Counted from the first letter of the stretch, positions 16,504 through 25,299 are shown. The stretch is DNA of 64,000 nt from Flavobacterium sp. UBA6721 (GCA_002454195.1 DKIJ01000018.1:1-64000); one strand, 5' to 3'. Notes: generated from the letters alone by a model not told the origin. A program made the numbers and translations.

Positions 16504-17820
16504 TTAATATTTTAACCATCGTAATAATTCTTTCCAAGTTGGCTTTTTACCATACATCAAAATTCCTACTCGGTAAATTTTAGCAGCAAACCAAACCACC
16601 AATAAGAAGGTTCCAAACAACAATAAAATTGAAACGGCAATTTGCCAAAAAGGAACTCCAAAAGGGAGTCGCATTAACATTACAATAGGCGAGGTAAGCG
16701 GAATCAAGGAAAAAGCAACTGCAATGTCACTATGCGGATCGTTTACAACACTAAAAAAACCAACATAAACACTCAACACCAAAGGCATTACAATAGGAAG
16801 AAGAAACTGTTGCGAGTCGGTTTGATTGTCTACAGCAGCACCAATTGCCGCATAAAACGAACTGTATAAAAAGTAACCACCAATAAAATAAACTACAAAA
16901 CCAAGTAATATACTAGCAATAGGCAAATTCCATAATTCTTTAATGTACAACTGCGCCGTTCCTGCTAATTCTGTTGGCAACTGCCCTTCCATTGTTGGCG
17001 CTATTGTTGTCGATGCACCTACATTTACTCCAAAAAATACTGAAGCTGTAAACAAGAGACTAAGTCCAATAACTACCCAAATAGTAAATTGTAAAATTCC
17101 CGCCAAAGAGGTTCCAATAATTTTCCCAATCATTAACTGAAAAGGTTTTACAGAAGAAATAATAATTTCTATAATTCGGTTCGTTTTCTCTTCAATTACA
17201 GAGCGCATCACCATATTTCCATAAATAATGATAAACATCATGATCAAGTAACCAAAAGCACCACCTATGGCAATTTTAGCCTCATTTAATCCTTTTAGAC
17301 CTTGCTCTCCTGAAGTTTTAGCAATAGTAATATTGACATTAGCTTGCGCTTTTTGTATGGCTAAAGTATCTAAATGCGCTTTCTCCAAATTAATTTTGGT
17401 TAATTTTTGAGCAATAATTCCCTGTGTGTTTTCGATAAAAGAAATACTCGGACTCGCATTAGAAACAAATTCAATTTTATTTTCTAAGGTTTTTACATCC
17501 TCTGTTTTAGGAATAATCAAAATTCCTTCATAACTATGATTTACAATACTATCTTTTAAATATTGACTGTCTATTTGCGACAAATCTAGGTATTGATACT
17601 CATTCTCTTCTGTATTTTGAGCTAAAAATTCAGAAACAAACAAACCTGTTTCATCATGAATTGCCACCCTTTTTACATCGGCTTTCATGGAACTCAAATA
17701 ACCAACAAAAACAGCAATAGCAACAAACAATAAAGGACTTAAAAAAGTCATTACAATAAAAGATTTGTTACGCACTTTGGCAAAAAACTCTCTTTTTATA
17801 ATTAGTGATATTATGCTCAT
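16504..17820 (-). CDS. ABC-2 type transporter permease (NatB/YhaP-like)
   Basis: Integral membrane subunit of an ABC exporter, 438 residues. One membrane segment near the N-terminus (residues about 22-43, SFIVMTFLSPLLFVAIAVFVG) is followed by a large extracytoplasmic domain, then five C-terminal segments starting near IAIGGAFGYLIMMFIIIYG, with the conserved MRSVIEEKTNRIIEIIISSVKPFQLM loop typical of NatB/ABC2_membrane_3 proteins. The ATPase is encoded directly upstream with a hairpin-bearing 69-bp spacer. NatAB-like systems export ions or small molecules; the substrate here is not known. Confidence 0.88.
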   Translation of the reverse strand: MSIISLIIKREFFAKVRNKSFIVMTFLSPLLFVAIAVFVGYLSSMKADVKRVAIHDETGLFVSEFLAQNTEENEYQYLDLSQIDSQYLKDSIVNHSYEGILIIPKTEDVKTLENKIEFVSNASPSISFIENTQGIIAQKLTKINLEKAHLDTLAIQKAQANVNITIAKTSGEQGLKGLNEAKIAIGGAFGYLIMMFIIIYGNMVMRSVIEEKTNRIIEIIISSVKPFQLMIGKIIGTSLAGILQFTIWVVIGLSLLFTASVFFGVNVGASTTIAPTMEGQLPTELAGTAQLYIKELWNLPIASILLGFVVYFIGGYFLYSSFYAAIGAAVDNQTDSQQFLLPIVMPLVLSVYVGFFSVVNDPHSDIAVAFSLIPLTSPIVMLMRLPFGVPFWQIAVSILLLFGTFLLVVWFAAKIYRVGILMYGKKPTWKELLRWLKY

Positions 17821-17841
17821 AATTTAAAATATTCAAATCTT

Positions 17842-17879
17842 AAATTCCAAATTCCAATGTGTATTGGGATTTGGAATTT
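17842..17879. repeat. 17-bp inverted repeat in the ABC operon spacer
   Basis: Arms AAATTCCAAATTCCAAT (17842-17858) and 17863-17879 pair at 16 of 17 positions around a GTGT loop. The arms are themselves built from the heptamer AAATTCC. It lies between the ATPase and permease genes and could damp read-through or stabilise the upstream message. Confidence 0.65.
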
Positions 17880-17889
17880 TAAATATTGG

Positions 17890-18816
17890 TTATTGCTTTT
17901 CTGTTACAGTTTTAATAAAAATATCGTTTACACTCGGAATTTTTTCTACAAAATGAGTGACTTGACCTCGTTGTGTAATAAGATGCAATAATTCATTAGG
18001 AAGTGCATTTCCTATCTGAATTTCGAGCTTTAACTCATTATTTAAAGATTTAAAATTCGCTGGGCTAACAGTGAATTTTTGAGTGATGTCAAACATTGAA
18101 CCTTCTACATTATCCGTAAGAATACCCACTTCAAAACTATTGGACTTATGTTGCCTTTTTACATCTTCTAATTTTCCTTCGATTAATTTATTCGATTTAT
18201 GTATCAAAGCAATATGATCGCATAATTCCTCTACACTTTCCATTCGATGCGTCGAAAAAATTATCGTAGCTCCTTGTTCTTTCAATGCTAAAATTTCGTC
18301 TTTAATAATAGTAGCATTTACAGGATCAAAACCTGAAAAAGGCTCATCAAAAATCAATAATTTCGGTTGGTGCAATACGCAAACCACAAACTGGATTTTT
18401 TGCGCCATACCTTTAGAAAGTTCTTGAATTTTTTTGTTCCACCATCCTTGAATGCCCAAACGATCAAACCAATAATCTAACTGCTTTTTGGCTTCGGCCC
18501 TTGTCAATCCTTTCATTTGAGCCAAATACAAACATTGCTCTCCTACCTTCATACTTTGGTACAAACCTCTTTCTTCAGGTAAATAACCAATATGCTGAAC
18601 GTGTTTAGGCTGTAATTTTTCGCCATCCAAAATAACTTGACCACTATCTGGCATGGTTATTTGATTAATGATACGAATAAGAGATGTTTTTCCGGCACCA
18701 TTTGGACCTAAAAGTCCATATATACTGCCTTTAGGAACAGACAAAGAAACTTCGTTAAGCGCTACATAATCTCCATATTGCTTAACTATTTTATTGACTT
18801 CTAATAAGGTACTCAT
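17890..18816 (-). CDS. ABC transporter ATP-binding protein (NatA-like)
   Basis: ATPase subunit of the exporter, 308 residues. Walker A is GPNGAGKT (37-44), the signature is LSKGM (133-137), Walker B ends in IFDEP (155-159) and the H-loop is STHRME. After about residue 215 there is a C-terminal extension common in NatA/DrrA-type ATPases (DUF4162-like). It is the first gene of the two-gene unit with the permease downstream. DnaJ lies further upstream behind its own terminator, so the exporter should have a separate promoter in 18817-18910. Confidence 0.92.
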   Translation of the reverse strand: MSTLLEVNKIVKQYGDYVALNEVSLSVPKGSIYGLLGPNGAGKTSLIRIINQITMPDSGQVILDGEKLQPKHVQHIGYLPEERGLYQSMKVGEQCLYLAQMKGLTRAEAKKQLDYWFDRLGIQGWWNKKIQELSKGMAQKIQFVVCVLHQPKLLIFDEPFSGFDPVNATIIKDEILALKEQGATIIFSTHRMESVEELCDHIALIHKSNKLIEGKLEDVKRQHKSNSFEVGILTDNVEGSMFDITQKFTVSPANFKSLNNELKLEIQIGNALPNELLHLITQRGQVTHFVEKIPSVNDIFIKTVTEKQ

Positions 18817-18910
18817 GCTGATTTTTTGAATTTAGCTCACCAAATAAGCCATTATGGCCTAGCGGTTGTAAAAGTAAATAATTACAAGCGAAATAGACGA
18901 TAATTGTGTT

Positions 18911-18943
18911 ATAAAAAAACCCACTCGCCGCAGCGAATGGGTT
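18911..18943 (-). terminator. Intrinsic terminator of grpE-dnaJ
   Basis: Stem 18918-18928 (AACCCACTCGC) pairs with 18933-18943 (GCGAATGGGTT) with one mismatch and a 4-nt loop. On the minus strand a T7 tract follows. It lies 32 bp past the dnaJ stop codon. Confidence 0.85.
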
Positions 18944-18974
18944 ATAATTATTGATTTTGATTCACTCAAAAAAT

Positions 18975-20084
18975 TTAAGAAAACATGTCTTTTACTTTTT
19001 CAAAGAATGATTTATCTGATTTTTCAGGATTTGGTGAAAAATTATCATCTTCCAAATATTTCTCAAAGAATTGTCGTTGTTCTTTATTTAATGTTTTTGG
19101 TGTCCAAACATTAATATGAACTAATAAATCTCCATTACCATATCCGTTGATACTAGGAATACCTTTTCCTTTTAATCGAAGGATTTTTCCCGATTGGATT
19201 CCTTCTTCTAATTTGATTCTTACTTTTCCATTGATTGCTTCGATATCTTTAGAAACCCCAAGAACCGCTTCAGGGAAACTCACATACAAATCATAGTGCA
19301 AGTTCTCACCTTCACGCTTTAAGAATTCATGTTCTAATTCTTCAATAGCTACAATCAAATCACCTGGAATACTATTACCTGGAGCATCGTTTCCTTTGTT
19401 TGAAACTTTTAATTGCATTCCATCCACTACACCAGCAGGGATTTTGATAGAAACTGTTTCGTCTTCTACGATCATTCCTTGCGCATCAGCATTAGACGGT
19501 TTATGATCTAAAATCTGACCAGAACCACCGCAACTAGGACAAGTTGAAGCCGATTGCATTCTTCCTAAAATAGTATTCGTTACACGCATTACCTGACCTT
19601 GTCCATTACAAGTAGAACACGTTTTGTAAGTAACTCCAGGAGCCTGAACTTTACGCTTTACTTTTACTTTCTTCTCAACACCATTAGCAATTTCTTCCAA
19701 AGTTAATTTCACTTTGATTCGTAAATTACTTCCTTTTGCACGACGAGGACCTCCACCGCGACTTCCTCCGCCAAAGCCACCAAAGCCACCGCCAAAAATG
19801 TCTCCAAATTGGCTAAAGATATCATCCATATTCATATGGTGACCACCAAAACCTCCAGAACCATCAAAAGCTTGGTGCCCAAATTGGTCATACTTTGCTT
19901 TTTTGTCAGGATCTCCTAAAACTTCATAAGCTTCAGCTGCCTCTTTGAATTTTTCTTCTGCCGCTTTGTCGCCCGGATTCTTGTCAGGATGGAACTCAAT
20001 AGCTTTCTTTCTGTAGGCTTTCTTGATCGCCGCAGCATCAGCATTTTTAGAAACACCTAATATCTCGTAAAAATCTTTTTTCAT
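18975..20084 (-). CDS. dnaJ: Chaperone DnaJ (Hsp40), short zinc-finger form
   Basis: Co-chaperone that delivers substrates to DnaK and stimulates its ATPase. The J domain spans 1-70 with HPD at 32-34. A Gly/Phe-rich linker covers about 73-112. The cysteine-rich domain has only two CxxCxGxG motifs, at Cys156/Cys159 and Cys182/Cys185, where canonical DnaJ has four. By spacing these correspond to motifs II and III, so only one zinc centre is left. C-terminal substrate-binding domains follow (IPAGVVDGMQLKVSNKG). The gene lies 54 bp downstream of grpE and is cotranscribed with it. At 369 residues it matches what I recall of Flavobacterium DnaJ proteins. Confidence 0.96.
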   Translation of the reverse strand: MKKDFYEILGVSKNADAAAIKKAYRKKAIEFHPDKNPGDKAAEEKFKEAAEAYEVLGDPDKKAKYDQFGHQAFDGSGGFGGHHMNMDDIFSQFGDIFGGGFGGFGGGSRGGGPRRAKGSNLRIKVKLTLEEIANGVEKKVKVKRKVQAPGVTYKTCSTCNGQGQVMRVTNTILGRMQSASTCPSCGGSGQILDHKPSNADAQGMIVEDETVSIKIPAGVVDGMQLKVSNKGNDAPGNSIPGDLIVAIEELEHEFLKREGENLHYDLYVSFPEAVLGVSKDIEAINGKVRIKLEEGIQSGKILRLKGKGIPSINGYGNGDLLVHINVWTPKTLNKEQRQFFEKYLEDDNFSPNPEKSDKSFFEKVKDMFS

Positions 20085-20138
20085 TTGTATCTATTTTTTA
20101 GAAAAGTACTGATTAGCACTAGTACAGAACCCGATTTA

Positions 20139-20717
20139 TTATTGTCCAATGACAACTTTTGGGAAACGAATAATTTTATCGCCTAGTTTATATCCTTTTT
20201 CAAGTACATCCACAATTTTTCCTTTTAATTCGTCAGATGGAGCTGGAATTTGAGTAATTGCTTCGGCAAAATCAGCATTAAAAGCGTCACCTGTTTTCAC
20301 ATCTACTAACTCTAAACCTTTAGAAGATAGGGTGCTTTTTAATTTTTCATGGATTAACTCTACCCCTTTTGTAAAAGTTTCATCTTCTAATTTAGCAATT
20401 TCAACTATAGCTCTGTCAAAATCGTCTAAAACCGGTAACATTGCTAATAAAACTTCTTGATTAGCTGTTTTAAACAAATCGATACGCTCTTTTGAAGTTC
20501 TTCTTTTGTAGTTTTCAAATTCAGCAAATAATCGTAAATATTTATCCTTTTCATTCGCTAAGTCTTGCGCTAATTGCTCCTCAACACTTAACTCCTCAGT
20601 AACTGCTTGCTCTTCACTAGCCTTGTTCTCCATAGTTACTTCATCCATCTCTTTATCGATTTCTGTATTCTCAGTACTCATACTTCCTTTATTTTTAAAA
20701 ATATTCTTAAACTTCAT
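20139..20717 (-). CDS. grpE: Nucleotide exchange factor GrpE
   Basis: Exchanges ADP for ATP on DnaK. After an acidic, disordered N-terminus (EIDKEMDEVTMENKASEE) comes the long dimerisation coiled coil (about residues 45-85, ANEKDKYLRLFAEFENYKRR), then the four-helix bundle and the beta-wing, ending in KLGDKIIRFPKVVIGQ. I use the ATG at 20717 (MKFKNIF). The open frame runs further up to 20798, but a promoter at 20740-20772 lies inside that extension, so translation from there is unlikely. An internal ATG at 20681 (MSTENTE) is an alternative start. Cotranscribed with dnaJ. Confidence 0.95.
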   Translation of the reverse strand: MKFKNIFKNKGSMSTENTEIDKEMDEVTMENKASEEQAVTEELSVEEQLAQDLANEKDKYLRLFAEFENYKRRTSKERIDLFKTANQEVLLAMLPVLDDFDRAIVEIAKLEDETFTKGVELIHEKLKSTLSSKGLELVDVKTGDAFNADFAEAITQIPAPSDELKGKIVDVLEKGYKLGDKIIRFPKVVIGQ

Positions 20718-20739
20718 TTTTACACTTTCCTTTGGATAG

Positions 20740-20772
20740 CAAAAGTACTGCCAAACCGTATCAAATGCCAAA
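20740..20772 (-). promoter_or_regulatory. Bacteroidota-type promoter of grpE-dnaJ
   Basis: On the minus strand a -33 TTTG (20769-20772) is followed after 21 nt by a perfect -7 TACTTTTG (20740-20747), matching TAnnTTTG. The predicted start of transcription is about 15-20 nt ahead of the ATG at 20717. A purine-rich AAAGGAAAG lies just before that ATG. Confidence 0.65.
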
Positions 20773-20917
20773 TTGTCACTCTTTTTCCTAATAAGCATTT
20801 TACAGGGTGGTTTTTTCCTGAATTTATTTTTTTTTAGCCTTAAATTAAAATTTTAATAAAATTTTAATACATATTTCAAATAGATTGTATATGTTTGTTA
20901 CTAGGTTCTAATCAGTC

Positions 20918-20953
20918 TCTAATTTTCGTTCTAAAAAAAGACTGAAAATTAGA
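20918..20953. repeat. Hairpin upstream of grpE
   Basis: The perfect 10-bp stem TCTAATTTTC (20918-20927) pairs with GAAAATTAGA (20944-20953) around a 16-nt loop. It lies in the 328-bp spacer between the hisS end and the grpE start. No T-tract follows, so its role is unclear. Confidence 0.45.
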
Positions 20954-20993
20954 ATTGATTTCTAAACAATTATTAATTCACGATTATTATACC

Positions 20994-21029
20994 AAAAAAA
21001 AGCTTTGTCGTTTGACAAAGCTTTTTTTA
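20994..21029 (-). terminator. Intrinsic terminator of hisS
   Basis: Perfect 9-bp stem AGCTTTGTC (21001-21009) / GACAAAGCT (21014-21022) with A-run and T-run on opposite sides, 16 bp past the hisS stop. The symmetric flanks make it potentially bidirectional. Confidence 0.88.
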
Positions 21030-21045
21030 TTGCTACAAGTAAATT

Positions 21046-22416
21046 TTATAGTAAAGCACTCTTTAAACCTTCAAAATCCAAGGTAATTTGTTCTCCTGAA
21101 ACCAAATTTTTTAAAGAATAGGTATTTGAACTCATTTCTTCACCACCTACAACTACCGCAAACGGTATATTTCGCTTATCAGCATATTGAAATTGCTTCC
21201 CTACTTTTGCCTTATCTGGATACAGTTCTACTTTTATACCCTGCGCTCTCAAATTCTTAATCGCTTGTAAAGCATAAAAAGCTTCATCGTCGCCATAATT
21301 AACAAACAAAGCCTTTGAAGAAGCAGTTACGGTTTCTGGGAACAAATTCAATTCTTCCAAAACCAAATAAATACGATCCAATCCAAATGAGATTCCTACA
21401 CCACTCATGTTCTTCAAACCAAAAATCCCTGTCAAATCATCGTATCTACCGCCTCCTCCTATGGAACCCATGGCAACACCTTTTGGTGCACCAACTTCAA
21501 AAATAGCTCCAGTATAATAATTTAGACCACGTGCTAAAGTTACATCCAAATCCAAAATGGCAGTAGACAAACCTAATTGAGTCACCTTGTCACAAATGAA
21601 GCGCAATTCTTCCACCCCTTTCATTCCTTCTTCTGAAGTTGCTAATAAACCTGAAAGCTGCTCGATTTTCTCCGAAATACTTCCTGAAAAAGAAAACAAA
21701 GGCTGCACTTTTACTAAAGCTTCTTCCGAAATTCCTTTTTCAATCATTTCTTTCTTCACTCCGTCTTCACCAATTTTATCCAGTTTATCCAAAGCCACTG
21801 TAAAATCAATCAACTTATCCGAAGCACCAATTACCTCAGCAATTCCAGACAACACTTTACGATTGTTAATCTTAACCGTCGCTCCGTTCAATCCTAAAGC
21901 GGTAAAAACAGTATCGTACAATTGTACCAACTCTACTTCTTGCCACAATGATTTCGAACCTACCACATCGGCATCACATTGAAAAAACTCTCTAAAACGA
22001 CCTTTTTGTGGTCTATCGGCACGCCAAACCGGTTGGATTTGATATCTTTTAAATGGAAATTCTATTTCGTTTTGGTGTTGTACAACGTAACGAGCAAAAG
22101 GAACAGTCAAATCATAACGCAGAGCTTTTTCAGAAATACTTGACGTTAATTTAGTACTATCCTTAGCTTCCAAATGGGCAGCATTGGCTTTCGCCAAATA
22201 ATCTCCCGAATTCAAAATTTTAAAAATCAAACGATCACCTTCTTCTCCATATTTACCCATTAAGGTTTCTGAATTTTCAAACGAAGGCGTTTCAATTGGT
22301 TGGAAACCAAATTTTTCAAAATTGCTTTTTATAGTCTGAATAATATATTGCCGTTTTGCCACCTCTGCTGGTGAAAAATCTCTTGTCCCTTTAGGAATAC
22401 TTGGTTTTGATGCCAT
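21046..22416 (-). CDS. hisS: Histidine--tRNA ligase
   Basis: Class II aminoacyl-tRNA synthetase that charges tRNA-His. The N-terminus has the family start [13 protein letters not shown]. Motif 2 is visible as the segment around [20 protein letters not shown], and motif 3 lies near GGGGRYDDL and [12 protein letters not shown]. The C-terminal anticodon-binding domain follows ([24 protein letters not shown]). At 456 residues it is within the usual range. It is a single-gene unit with its own terminator, and its upstream spacer carries a heptamer repeat. Confidence 0.97.
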   Translation of the reverse strand: MASKPSIPKGTRDFSPAEVAKRQYIIQTIKSNFEKFGFQPIETPSFENSETLMGKYGEEGDRLIFKILNSGDYLAKANAAHLEAKDSTKLTSSISEKALRYDLTVPFARYVVQHQNEIEFPFKRYQIQPVWRADRPQKGRFREFFQCDADVVGSKSLWQEVELVQLYDTVFTALGLNGATVKINNRKVLSGIAEVIGASDKLIDFTVALDKLDKIGEDGVKKEMIEKGISEEALVKVQPLFSFSGSISEKIEQLSGLLATSEEGMKGVEELRFICDKVTQLGLSTAILDLDVTLARGLNYYTGAIFEVGAPKGVAMGSIGGGGRYDDLTGIFGLKNMSGVGISFGLDRIYLVLEELNLFPETVTASSKALFVNYGDDEAFYALQAIKNLRAQGIKVELYPDKAKVGKQFQYADKRNIPFAVVVGGEEMSSNTYSLKNLVSGEQITLDFEGLKSALL

Positions 22417-22423
22417 TTTTAAA

Positions 22424-22500
22424 AGTTAGAAGTTAGAAGTTGGAAGTTAGAAGTTAAAAATCTCAAGTACTACCACTTCTTATTTCTAACTTCTAACCTC
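22424..22500. repeat. Heptamer tandem repeat with inverted arm (AGTTAGA family)
   Basis: Five consecutive 7-mers (AGTTAGA, AGTTAGA, AGTTGGA, AGTTAGA, AGTTAAA; 22424-22458) are followed after about 16 nt by a complementary tract (22474-22500, with TTCTAACTTCTAACC). The whole could fold into a long imperfect hairpin between hisS and the divergent permease gene. The AGTTGGA word recurs inside prmC. Confidence 0.7.
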
Positions 22501-22595
22501 TTATTTCGCTGTGCAAATATCTAATTTTTAAAATAAATAACTTGCCTTGAAAACAAACTTCTAGCAAAAATTGTATTTTCGTACAAACTATCCAC

Positions 22596-23837
22596 ATGAA
22601 CAGTCTTTTAAAAGAAAATATAAAAATCGCTTTTGGATCTATCAAAACCCAAATTCTACGCACGACTTTAACCGTGCTAATTATTGCTATAGGGATTACA
22701 GCATTGGTTGGAATTCTGACTGTCGTTTCGGCATTAGAAAACACAATTTCGTCTGACTTTGCTTCAATGGGCGCCAACACTTTCAACATAAATCGATATG
22801 AAAACACGATTAAAAGACGAGGTGGAGAAGAACGAACGATTATCAATCCCGTTATTAACTATCCAGAAGCCGTAACTTTTAAAAACAAATACAATTTCCC
22901 CTTAGCTCAGACTTCACTTTCTTTCAAAGCCACTTCAACTGCCGAAGTAAAATTTGACACAGAAAAAACAGATCCTGAAATTACAATAATGGGAGTTGAT
23001 GAGTATTTTGTACCTAATTCGGGATTAGAAACCAGTGTAGGTCGCAACTTTAACAACTTCGATATTAGCAACAACAACTATGTTTGTGTGGTAGGCTCTG
23101 ACTTTTTGAAAGGCTTACTAAAAGATGTTAATCCCATCAATAAAATCATTTCGATACGTGGTGCTCGTTTTAAAGTCATCGGTGTACTTAAAGAAAAAGG
23201 CTCCACCTTTGGCAACAGTCAAGACTTGAGAGTTTTAATTCCTATCCAAGTAGCGCGTTCCTTATTTACAGTAGCTAACATTAATTATAGCGTAAGTGTG
23301 ATGGTGAATAACAAAGAATTTTTAGATCAAGCTATTGACAATGCTATTAGTTCGATGCGTAGCATTCGCAAATTAAGTCCCATCAAAGAAAATAATTTTG
23401 CTGTAGTAAGAAGTGACGATTTGATCAACCGAATTCTAAGTATTACTCAATATTTAGGTTGGGCGTCATGGGTAATCGGAATTATAACCATTCTAGGTTC
23501 TTCCATTGCTTTAATGAATATTATGATTGTATCGGTTACAGAACGAACGCGTGAAATTGGCGTCAGAAAGTCATTAGGAGCAAAACGATCTACGGTAGCC
23601 ATTCAATTTTTTATTGAAACCTTACTTATAGGACAAATAGGCGGATTAGCTGGAATTATTTTTGGCATCCTAATTGGCTACGGAATTGCATCTGCATTAA
23701 CCTTCGTGTTTGTAATTCCTTGGCAAGCTATTATGGCTGCTTTCTTAACTAGTTTTGCTGTAGCCATTGTTTCTGGTTTATACCCAGCAATTAAAGCCGC
23801 AATGCTCGATCCTATTGAGGCGCTACGTTACGAATAG
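22596..23837 (+). CDS. FtsX/MacB-family ABC transporter permease
   Basis: Membrane subunit of a MacB/LolE-type mechanotransmission ABC system, 413 residues. There is one N-terminal membrane segment (about 22-44, TLTVLIIAIGITALVGILTVV) and a MacB-like periplasmic domain (about 48-265, including TIMGVDEYFVPNSGLE). A C-terminal FtsX domain follows with three segments, the SLGAKRSTVAIQFFIETLLI coupling region and the ending AAMLDPIEALRYE. The start ATG at 22596 directly follows a TAnnTTTG-like element (TATTTTCG). No ATPase gene is adjacent, so its partner must be elsewhere. Substrates of such permeases include lipoproteins, peptides and drugs. Confidence 0.9.
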   Translation: MNSLLKENIKIAFGSIKTQILRTTLTVLIIAIGITALVGILTVVSALENTISSDFASMGANTFNINRYENTIKRRGGEERTIINPVINYPEAVTFKNKYNFPLAQTSLSFKATSTAEVKFDTEKTDPEITIMGVDEYFVPNSGLETSVGRNFNNFDISNNNYVCVVGSDFLKGLLKDVNPINKIISIRGARFKVIGVLKEKGSTFGNSQDLRVLIPIQVARSLFTVANINYSVSVMVNNKEFLDQAIDNAISSMRSIRKLSPIKENNFAVVRSDDLINRILSITQYLGWASWVIGIITILGSSIALMNIMIVSVTERTREIGVRKSLGAKRSTVAIQFFIETLLIGQIGGLAGIIFGILIGYGIASALTFVFVIPWQAIMAAFLTSFAVAIVSGLYPAIKAAMLDPIEALRYE

Positions 23838-23848
23838 TTTTCAGAAAG

Positions 23849-23925
23849 CAGAAATCAGAAGGCAGAAATCAGAAGGCAGAAATCAGAAGGCAAAAGACCG
23901 ATGGCAGAAAGCAGAAATCAGAAGG
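23849..23925. repeat. 14-bp tandem repeat CAGAAATCAGAAGG
   Basis: Three perfect head-to-tail 14-mers (23849-23862, 23863-23876, 23877-23890), a degenerate copy (23891-23904) and a fourth perfect copy (23912-23925). Each 14-mer consists of two related heptamers (CAGAAAT and CAGAAGG). It fills the spacer between the permease gene and the four-helix-bundle gene. Confidence 0.85.
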
Positions 23926-23949
23926 CAGATTTAATAAAAAAATGAAAAA

Positions 23950-24309
23950 ATGAAATTTCAAGATTTACTAGCTTACAAAAAATCTTTCGAATTGTCAATG
24001 TTGATTTTCAAGACAACCAAAACATTTCCAATTGAAGAAAAATATTCATTAACTGACCAAATTCGACGTTCGTCAAGAAGTGTATCAGCTAACATTGCCG
24101 AAGCTTCACGGAAAATAAGATATAAAAAACATTTTATATTAAAACTTACAGACTCTGACGCTGAAAATGCAGAAACCCAAGCTTGGTTAGAGTATTCATT
24201 TGCTTGTAAATACATCTCTGAAGAATTATTCTCAGAATTAACCACAAAAAGTTTAGAGATTGGTAAGCTTATTAATTACATGATAAATAACCCAGATAAA
24301 TTCTCGTAA
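23950..24309 (+). CDS. Four helix bundle protein (23S rRNA intervening-sequence type)
   Basis: 119 residues matching the small 'four helix bundle' family (TIGR02436, formerly S23), first found encoded in intervening sequences of 23S rRNA and now common as solitary genes. Family hallmarks are the start FQDLLAYKKSFELSM, the central QIRRSSRSVSANIAEA and the end LEIGKLINYMINN. Function is not established. Here it is not in an rRNA gene. It is flanked by the CAGAAAT-type tandem repeat on the left and by a degenerate, partly inverted counterpart on the right (about 24340-24400), as if repeat and gene had moved together. Confidence 0.85.
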   Translation: MKFQDLLAYKKSFELSMLIFKTTKTFPIEEKYSLTDQIRRSSRSVSANIAEASRKIRYKKHFILKLTDSDAENAETQAWLEYSFACKYISEELFSELTTKSLEIGKLINYMINNPDKFS

Positions 24310-24414
24310 AACACACAATTATCTTTACATTCTAAAATCTGCTCTATACTAACAATTTCTGCAATATGCCTTCTATAGTCTGCTTTATGCATTCTCAAAT
24401 CTAATTTCTGAATT

Positions 24415-25299
24415 CTAAATTCTCCCTAAGGTCATCCTATCATTACCATATATATCCTTTCTCAACTCAACATTCTTGAAATTCATATTTTCGAGTAATA
24501 CAATCATTTCTTTCCCTAAATATTGATTAATTTCGAAAAATAATTGTCCGTTTGGAGCTAGATTTTTTTGAGCCAATTCAGCTATTTTTCGATAAAAAAT
24601 TAAAGCATTATCATCCGCAACAAAAAGTGCCAAATGTGGTTCGTAGTCCAAAACATTTTTCTTGATTTCCTCTTTTTCTAAATTTCGTACATAAGGAGGA
24701 TTTGATACAATAATATCAAATTGAGTTGGAAGCTGGAAGTTGGAAGTTGGAAGATTCTCCAAATCGTCCGTTTTTAAAATGTCGGTTTTTATAAAATGCA
24801 CTTCCGTTTGATTCATTTCAGCATTTTTTTGGGCTGTTGCCAAAGCCTTTTCAGAAACATCAATGGCAAAAACCTGAGCATTCGGAATATTTTTAGCCAA
24901 TGAAATCGCAATACAACCACTTCCTGTCCCGATATCCAGAATTCTTAAATTCTTACTACTAACCTCTGACTTCTTAGTTTCAATAATCCAATCCACTAAC
25001 TCTTCCGTTTCTGGTCTTGGAATCAAAACATTTTCATTCACTTCAAACTCCAATCCGTAAAAATGGGCTTTACCTAGCAAATATTGAACAGGAATCTCTT
25101 TTTTTAATTCATTCAAAACGCTATTCCAATAGTCTAAATCGGAATCCGAAAAAACCAAATCTGAATTCAAAGCCAAATCAATTCGCTTCAATTGTTTTTG
25201 ATTTTCTAAAAGCAAATAGAAAAAACTTTCTGCTTCCTCCACTCCATATATAGGTGAAAGTTCCTGAATAAATTGGGCTCTGTATTCTTTAATTCTCAT
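24415..25299 (-). CDS. prmC: Peptide chain release factor N5-glutamine methyltransferase
   Basis: Methylates the GGQ glutamine of release factors. The N-terminal helical domain covers about 1-85. The Rossmann methyltransferase domain has the SAM motif DIGTGSG (122-128) and the catalytic NPPY (200-203, in IIVSNPPYV). I start at the ATG at 25299 (MRIKEYR), since the extension to 25362 adds a non-family leader. Directly before the catalytic strand the protein has a repetitive LPTSNFQLPT (183-192), encoded by four tandem AGYTGGA heptamers (24724-24751). This looks like an insertion of the intergenic repeat into the gene with the frame kept. Confidence 0.94.
   Translation of the reverse strand: MRIKEYRAQFIQELSPIYGVEEAESFFYLLLENQKQLKRIDLALNSDLVFSDSDLDYWNSVLNELKKEIPVQYLLGKAHFYGLEFEVNENVLIPRPETEELVDWIIETKKSEVSSKNLRILDIGTGSGCIAISLAKNIPNAQVFAIDVSEKALATAQKNAEMNQTEVHFIKTDILKTDDLENLPTSNFQLPTQFDIIVSNPPYVRNLEKEEIKKNVLDYEPHLALFVADDNALIFYRKIAELAQKNLAPNGQLFFEINQYLGKEMIVLLENMNFKNVELRKDIYGNDRMTLGRI
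24724..24751. repeat. Heptamer repeat inside prmC
   Basis: Four tandem 7-mers (AGTTGGA, AGCTGGA, AGTTGGA, AGTTGGA) lie within the prmC coding region. They are the same words as in the hisS-permease spacer at 22424. They encode the low-complexity peptide LPTSNFQLPT just before the NPPY motif. Confidence 0.8.

Noticed and set aside
22583..22596. DnaA box-like CTATCCACA before the permease gene
   Set aside because: A single imperfect match with no neighbours; expected by chance in AT-rich DNA.
22493..22846. Minus-strand ORF over the permease start
   Set aside because: It is antisense to a well-supported gene and shows no protein motif.
23849..23925. CRISPR array
   Set aside because: The units follow head to tail without unique spacers and there are no cas genes.
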